Part shown: piece by piece, positions 5,047 through 6,074 of the stretch | Position numbering within the stretch: position 1 is the first letter of the stretch | How the letters are laid out: each line of letters opens with the position of its first letter | Assembly (NCBI GenBank): GCA_009885665.1 | Contig: VFKI01000080.1 | Coordinates: 1 to 6,074 of the forward strand | Direction: 5' to 3' | Source: Gammaproteobacteria bacterium | GTDB taxonomy: Bacteria; Pseudomonadota; Gammaproteobacteria; DSM-16500 | DNA length: 6,074 nucleotides | Translations under genes and position numbers: made by a program | Notes under the pieces: model-generated | Told to the model about the DNA's origin: nothing | Seen by the model: the letters and a program-made list of their open reading frames with translations, nothing else | Database searches by the model: none

Positions 5047-6074
5047 ATGACACTTGACCAATGGTTGATACATATCCACAGCCAACATAGGCTAACCATA
5101 GACCTCGGCTTAACACGCGTCGGTGTCATCGCAAAAAAATTGGGCTTATTACCCGTTACGACGCCGGTGGTGACAGTCGCCGGCACTAATGGCAAGGGTT
5201 CAACCGTCGCCGCGTTGCAACAAATATGGCTGGCGGCCGGTTATCGGGTAGGGGCATTCACTTCGCCATGGCTCTATCGTTTCAATGAATTGATTTGTGT
5301 GATGGGTAAACCGGTCGATGATGCGGCTTTAATCACGGCGTTTAGCCAGATTGAAGCCGTAAGGGCTGAGGTCGCGCTGACCCAATTTGAATTTAATACC
5401 CTCGCAGCTTTATTGATTTTTCGCGCAGCCCAGCTAGATATCATGATCCTCGAAGTGGGTTTAGGCGGGCGATTGGATGCGGTGAATATTGTCGATGCGG
5501 ATGTTGCGGTGATTACGTCAATTGCCCTCGATCATATGGACCGCCTGGGCGATACCCGTGAAAAAATTGCGCTAGAAAAAGCCGGCATTTTGCGCGCGGG
5601 GCGACCCGCAGTGTGCGGCGATAATGATCCGCCGGCCACTTTGCTGGCGTATGTGCGAGATTTAGGCGTATCGATGGCGATACGCGATCGCGATTTTAAT
5701 TGTAAAAACTTACCGTTCTCGCCGTTATTACCGCAAAATATCGCCACGGCGCTACAAGTAATCCAAGTGTTACAGCCACGCTTACCGGTAACCGAAACGG
5801 CAATACGTGTTGCTATGCAAACTTTACAGCTGCCAGGCCGTATTGAACGTATTGCCGGCGCAGTCGAGCATATTCGCGATGTATCCCATAATCCGGCCGC
5901 AGTGAGCGTGTTGGCAGAGGTTTTACGTCAACATCCCGTGGCGGGTAAAACGTATGCGGTATTTTCGATGTTAGCGGATAAGGACATTGTCGGCGTGCTA
6001 GCGACGATCAAGGATTGCGTCGACGCCTGGTATGCCGCACCGTTAAAATGCGCGCGTGCGACGTCAGAGGCTGA
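5047..6074 (+). CDS. folC: bifunctional folylpolyglutamate/dihydrofolate synthase FolC, 3' end outside window
   Basis: FolC adds glutamate to dihydropteroate and then to tetrahydrofolates, using ATP, in the cytoplasm. The frame is open from 5047 to the right edge, giving 342 codons; about 50-60 more are expected from the family length. It starts MTLDQWLIHIHS. Motifs in order: P-loop VAGTNGKGST (44-53), FTSPW (71-75), LEVGLGGRLDAVN (135-147), SIALDHMD (158-165), EKAGI (177-181, whose Lys178 matches the carbamoylated magnesium-site lysine of known enzymes), LPGR (262-265), DVSHNP (278-283) and ADKDI (310-314). Oddities: the usual SPHL histidine is Trp75, the arginine of the following NER motif is Leu82, FDVAHNP reads RDVSHNP, and the segment before LPQNIATAL (228-236) is short by roughly 5-10 residues compared with E. 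coli as I recall it. The frame is intact, so it is probably functional but divergent. It stands next to the candidate origin, where dnaA is usually found. Confidence 0.95.
   Translation, partial: MTLDQWLIHIHSQHRLTIDLGLTRVGVIAKKLGLLPVTTPVVTVAGTNGKGSTVAALQQIWLAAGYRVGAFTSPWLYRFNELICVMGKPVDDAALITAFSQIEAVRAEVALTQFEFNTLAALLIFRAAQLDIMILEVGLGGRLDAVNIVDADVAVITSIALDHMDRLGDTREKIALEKAGILRAGRPAVCGDNDPPATLLAYVRDLGVSMAIRDRDFNCKNLPFSPLLPQNIATALQVIQVLQPRLPVTETAIRVAMQTLQLPGRIERIAGAVEHIRDVSHNPAAVSVLAEVLRQHPVAGKTYAVFSMLADKDIVGVLATIKDCVDAWYAAPLKCARATSEA
5072..5080 (+). promoter_or_regulatory. DnaA box with one mismatch inside folC
   Basis: ATATCCACA differs from TTATCCACA only at its first base. It lies within codons 9-12 of folC, in the orientation opposite to the boxes at 4926 and 4969. 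Being inside a coding region, it may be chance. Confidence 0.35.

Noticed and set aside
5039..5050. Three-codon mini-ORF (ATG GCT GTA TGA) overlapping the folC start
   Set aside because: The AGGA is only one base before it, far too close for initiation. It is more simply a chance overlap.
4862..5088. Short frames on both strands in the rpmH-folC gap
   Set aside because: They have no ribosome binding site or recognisable motif, overlap the DnaA boxes and folC start, and look like chance in AT-rich spacer.
5007..5747. Minus-strand frames within folC
   Set aside because: The plus strand over the same bases encodes clear FolC motifs, so these are antisense shadows.

Overview
The window comes from a bacterial chromosome, very probably a gammaproteobacterium. 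It holds the conserved rpmH-rnpA-yidD-yidC-mnmE block. The MnmE C-terminus (FCIGK), the long YidC with a periplasmic domain and the FolC motifs are all of the gammaproteobacterial type. Base composition is moderate, with AT-rich intergenic DNA. An intracellular or Legionellales-like lineage is possible, but the sequence does not prove it.

Layout, left to right. Positions 1-57 can be read as the last codons of something that enters from the left edge (weak). A plus-strand gene at 145-672 encodes a secreted YbhB/YbcL-type PEBP-family protein and is flanked by perfect 16-bp direct repeats (50-65 and 706-721). Between it and mnmE lie a long imperfect hairpin (713-761) and an extra copy of the last 50 bp of the mnmE region (754-803), directly abutting the copy inside mnmE (804-853). 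The minus-strand block then runs mnmE (807-2144), yidC (2141-3853), yidD (3838-4095), rnpA (4050-4418) and rpmH (4423-4560). All neighbours in it overlap or nearly touch, so it is probably one transcription unit read from a promoter just upstream of rpmH. A gene-free region follows (4561-5046), then folC on the plus strand (5047 to the right edge, incomplete).

The block is a translation and membrane-biogenesis unit: ribosomal protein L34, the RNase P protein, YidD and YidC for membrane protein insertion, and the MnmE GTPase for tRNA wobble-uridine modification. FolC makes folylpolyglutamates. This links loosely to MnmE, which uses a folate one-carbon donor.

The two most interesting places are: (1) the 3' end of mnmE, a known attachment site of SGI1-type genomic islands, which is tandemly duplicated here with no island between the copies; and (2) the rpmH-folC gap, which carries AT-rich DNA next to one perfect and several imperfect DnaA boxes and looks like a candidate replication origin, although folC sits where dnaA is usually found.
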